DNA from: Lachnospiraceae bacterium
GTDB lineage: Bacteria > Bacillota > Clostridia > Lachnospirales > Anaerotignaceae
Reading direction: 5' to 3'
DNA length: 64,000 nt
Assembly: GCA_910576545.1 (NCBI GenBank)
Contig: CAJTKM010000007.1
Span: forward strand, 1 to 64,000
The notes beneath the pieces were generated by a model that saw only the letters and a program-made list of their open reading frames with translations, did not search any database and had not been told where the DNA came from. The position numbers and the translations under genes are program-made. How positions within the stretch are numbered: position 1 is the first letter of the stretch; each line of letters starts with the position of its first letter. This document shows, piece after piece, positions 61,734 through 64,000 of this stretch.

Positions 61734-63161
61734 TCAGCCCTTTACTATTTCCCGCAGCATGTCACCCATGCGCTTCATGCCCACGTCAATCTTGTCGTCG
61801 CTCAGCCCCACAAAGCTGAGCCTGACATGCCGGTCGTCCTCGCCGCTGATTTCATACTGGCTGCCCGGCGTCAGCACGACATTTTTCTCCAGCATCTTCC
61901 CGCAGAACCCCTCCGCGCTGACGCCCTCCGGCAGTTCCAGCCATAAACTGACCCCGCCCTCCGGCTTCCCGTAACGCGCCAGTCCGCCCAGATATTTCCG
62001 CGCCGCAGAAAGCGCCCTGCGGTATTTCGCCCCGCCGTACTGCCGCATCTGCGCGCCGTGCGTTTCCCAGCCGTTTTCCCGCAGATAATATTCCATTGCC
62101 CGCTGCATGAAACCGGAAGAAGAATGGTCAGTCGTATATTTCGCTTCCATCACCGCCTGCCGGATCTTTTTCGGCAGTACGATCAGCCCCATGCGCAGCC
62201 CCGGCATGAGTATCTTGGAAAAGCTCTTGATATAAATGACCCTGTTTTTATAGTCCAGCGCTTTCAGCGACACAAGCGGCTCTGCGCCGTAGTGAAAATC
62301 GTAGTAATCGTCTTCCTCTATAATGTACGCGCCGTACTGCTCCGCCAGTTCCAGCAGGCGGCGTTTTTTTTCAAGCGAATAAGAAACGCCCGTCGGCGTC
62401 TGGAAATACGCCGTCATATAAATCAGCTTCGGCTGGTAGAGCTTGAGATAATTCTCCAGCGCGGCAATATCCATGCCGTCCTCCAGCAAAGGGATTTCAA
62501 CCAGCTTGCCCCCGCGCGAAAGGAACGCCCCCGCCGCGCCGTAGAACGTCGGCTTTTCCACAAAAACAACATCACCAAAACGCAGGATGGCTTTTGAAAT
62601 CAGGTCAACCCCCTGCTGCGCGCCGGAAATAATCTGCACATTTTCCACAGAAGTCTTGATTCCGCAGCTTTCCAGATAGCCGCAGAGCAAGGCGCGCAGC
62701 GGCTCATGCCCCATAATGTCCATATAGCTGAATGCGCCGCCCTTTTCCCGCTCCAGAACCTCGTCAAACGCACGCTTAAACGCCGCGACAGGGAACATTT
62801 CATGCGGCAGGGATGTATTTGCAAAATTGATGGCATTTTCCAGATTTATGCCGCTGTGGTATGGGCGGATATTCAGGTTTGCAACAGGCTCTGGCGCCTG
62901 CTCCACAGGCAGGGGGGAAACAAACGTACCGCTGCCGATGCGCGAATATGCCATCTGCTTGCTTTCCAGATGTTTATACGCCGTAACGACGGTTGCGGGG
63001 TTCACACCAGCCTGCCCCGCCAGTTTGCGGATAGGCGGGAGCTTGCTGTTCGCAGGCAGATGCCCGTCCGCAATCAACCGCGCAATGCCGTCTGCCAGCT
63101 GCTGGTAGAGCGGCGCGGCGGTTTCGCTTTTATCCAGTTCCATATGAAAAATGTCGTCCAT
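61734..63161 (-). CDS. MocR/PdxR-type regulator (GntR HTH fused to aminotransferase), 475 aa
   Basis: N-terminal GntR winged helix (LYQQLADGIARLIADGHLPA, LAGQAGVNPATVVTAYKHLE) and a fold-type I aminotransferase-like domain with the PLP lysine in YIKSFSKILMPGLRMG, the Asp/Tyr side in EEDDYYDFHYGAEP and the phosphate site ISGAQQGVDLISKAI. Such proteins bind PLP and regulate vitamin B6, GABA or amino-acid genes. No intact target gene adjoins on either side. The frame starts at the ATG before GAGGGGGAAACG. Confidence 0.9.
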   Translation of the reverse strand: MDDIFHMELDKSETAAPLYQQLADGIARLIADGHLPANSKLPPIRKLAGQAGVNPATVVTAYKHLESKQMAYSRIGSGTFVSPLPVEQAPEPVANLNIRPYHSGINLENAINFANTSLPHEMFPVAAFKRAFDEVLEREKGGAFSYMDIMGHEPLRALLCGYLESCGIKTSVENVQIISGAQQGVDLISKAILRFGDVVFVEKPTFYGAAGAFLSRGGKLVEIPLLEDGMDIAALENYLKLYQPKLIYMTAYFQTPTGVSYSLEKKRRLLELAEQYGAYIIEEDDYYDFHYGAEPLVSLKALDYKNRVIYIKSFSKILMPGLRMGLIVLPKKIRQAVMEAKYTTDHSSSGFMQRAMEYYLRENGWETHGAQMRQYGGAKYRRALSAARKYLGGLARYGKPEGGVSLWLELPEGVSAEGFCGKMLEKNVVLTPGSQYEISGEDDRHVRLSFVGLSDDKIDVGMKRMGDMLREIVKG

Positions 63162-63421
63162 CGTTTCCCCCTCTATTTCTTCTTTCTATAATATAGAATG
63201 CATTTTCATATCAGTCATATTTCCATTCTTTACAACATTACTTCTCAATGCACCCCCATATTGGAACCCTGCTTTTTCATGCACCCTGCAAGATGTTGTA
63301 TTGAAAGCAAACAGCTCTGTATATGGGTGCGGCAGTCCATTCCGAAGATGATCCTGCACTTTTTTTATTTGAGAGGGCCGCCTCCAAACTTGCCGGAGCT
63401 GATAGCTTCTATCTTCTTATC
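63162..63421. other. Intergenic region between the MocR gene and the GNAT gene
   Basis: The stretch holds the mocR promoter region near 63180-63240 (AT-rich, TATAATATAGAATG). I see no complete gene; a plus-strand frame starting at 63323 has no ribosome site. Confidence 0.5.
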
Positions 63422-63910
63422 TTACAAATCACTTTCTATCTCCATTTCTCTGCATTTCCATTCTTCACCCAAAACATGGTATGTTTCAGCTATATCCCGA
63501 GCTGTTTCATGAAAACCAACAGACTTATAACAGTAATACGCTGACGGATTGTTCTCAAAAACTCCAAGCGTTGCTTTTTTTGCACCGTATCGTTCGAATA
63601 CAAATTCCAAACCCAATCGGAGCATCGCTTTTCCATAACCTTTCCCACGCTTATCGGGTTTTACCGTAACAAAGCCAAAGCGCAATTCATTCGCCGTTTC
63701 ATCAGGGCTTCTTAATGTAAAAAAGCCAATCACTCCTGTTTCATCAAATGCAGTAAACGGCATCAGCGACTCAACAAACCGGAATTCATTTTGTGAAATT
63801 GGATACTCTCCCAGCACCCCTGCCGTCCACTGATAAAACGCTTTTTCTTCCTTACACCACGATAGTATTGTATCTGCGTCGGCAGGTTTATATGGTCTTA
63901 TCCCAAGCAT
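63422..63910 (-). CDS. GNAT family N-acetyltransferase, 162 aa
   Basis: Acetyl-CoA motif KPDKRGKGYGKAMLRLGLEF (R/Q-x-x-G-x-G/A) and the later strand KATLGVFENNPSAYYCYKSV, with Tyr at the usual catalytic position. Length is normal for RimI-like enzymes. Substrate cannot be read from sequence. The ATG follows AGAAGGTG. Confidence 0.88.
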   Translation of the reverse strand: MLGIRPYKPADADTILSWCKEEKAFYQWTAGVLGEYPISQNEFRFVESLMPFTAFDETGVIGFFTLRSPDETANELRFGFVTVKPDKRGKGYGKAMLRLGLEFVFERYGAKKATLGVFENNPSAYYCYKSVGFHETARDIAETYHVLGEEWKCREMEIESDL

Positions 63911-63934
63911 ATATACACCTTCTTTTCCTGCTCT

Positions 63935-64000
63935 CTATCTTTTTACATGGATATTTCCTTCAGCAAGCATAAATTTATAAAACTGCGGAACCTGTTCCAA
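63935..64000 (-). CDS. C-terminal end of another protein (partial)
   Basis: The last 21 residues read LEQVPQFYKFMLAEGNIHVK plus R, followed by a stop, upstream of the GNAT gene on the same strand. The start lies outside the window. Family unknown. Confidence 0.5.
   Translation of the reverse strand: MEQVPQFYKFMLAEGNIHVKR

Overview
The window looks like a chromosomal stretch of a motile, gut-type anaerobic Clostridia (Lachnospirales / Lachnospiraceae-Anaerotignum-like; this taxonomic call is an inference). The grounds are a clostridial six-gene Rnf operon, flagellin with CsrA, a YjfB-type motility protein, strong AGGAGG ribosome sites, CD1108/VirB4-type integrative-element genes, cytidylate-kinase-like proteins paired with MATE transporters, and a TRAP transporter. 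No rRNA, tRNA or CRISPR array was recognised.

Layout. 1-5976: left edge of a decaying integrative conjugative element. It holds a SpaA/Cna_B surface-protein fragment resuming after a group II intron 3' end, fused in frame to a 5'-truncated intron reverse transcriptase, then the 3' exon of a VirB4 ATPase, a MITE, and a frameshifted CD1108/NlpC-P60 hydrolase. 6190-7659: small hypothetical genes, yjfB and the N-terminal part of a subtilase. 7640-16150: MarR-controlled MATE exporter with a broken kinase partner, a 1344-aa S-layer-homology protein, an IS200-type element and a broken sortase. 16354-21317: DUF4430 + ECF S-component, then metF / MetH-activation / metH. 21490-36610: a patchwork of redox enzymes, regulators, MATE and ABC exporters, cfa, Fe-alcohol dehydrogenase and a hydrolase, with many frameshifts and deletion fusions. 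36722-41376: LysR regulator, flagellin, csrA, a palindrome-bounded segment carrying a sigma-28 promoter, and a tyrosine recombinase. 41705-49319: hybrid histidine kinase, MITE, TRAP transporter and its GntR/FCD regulator. 49451-51090: thiM-thiE under a TPP riboswitch with its terminator. 51132-55057: lipoprotein, short serine recombinase, DUF1349 protein, the C-terminal part of a subtilase. 55148-60211: rnfCDGEAB. 60658-64000: TetR + YciI-like pair, MocR/PdxR-type regulator, GNAT acetyltransferase and the tail of one more gene.

How parts work together. The strongest candidate system is at 40.2-41.4 kb. Two near-palindromic 26-bp sites (CTTCYGATAAT-N4-ATTATCAGAAG) have mutually inverted centres (CAGA and TCTG). 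They enclose about 130 bp containing a near-consensus sigma-28 promoter (TAAA-N15-GCCGATAT) aimed at csrA-fliC, and a tyrosine recombinase gene lies beside them. I read this as a likely invertible ON/OFF flagellin switch. It is combined with post-transcriptional control: the fliC leader has a GGA-loop hairpin plus a GGA in the Shine-Dalgarno, the classic two-site CsrA target, and csrA is the gene just upstream. Other themes are three separate MATE + cytidylate-kinase-like pairs (only one intact), repeated deletion fusions between neighbouring genes, MITE-like repeats, and a subtilase whose two halves lie 46 kb apart on the same strand.
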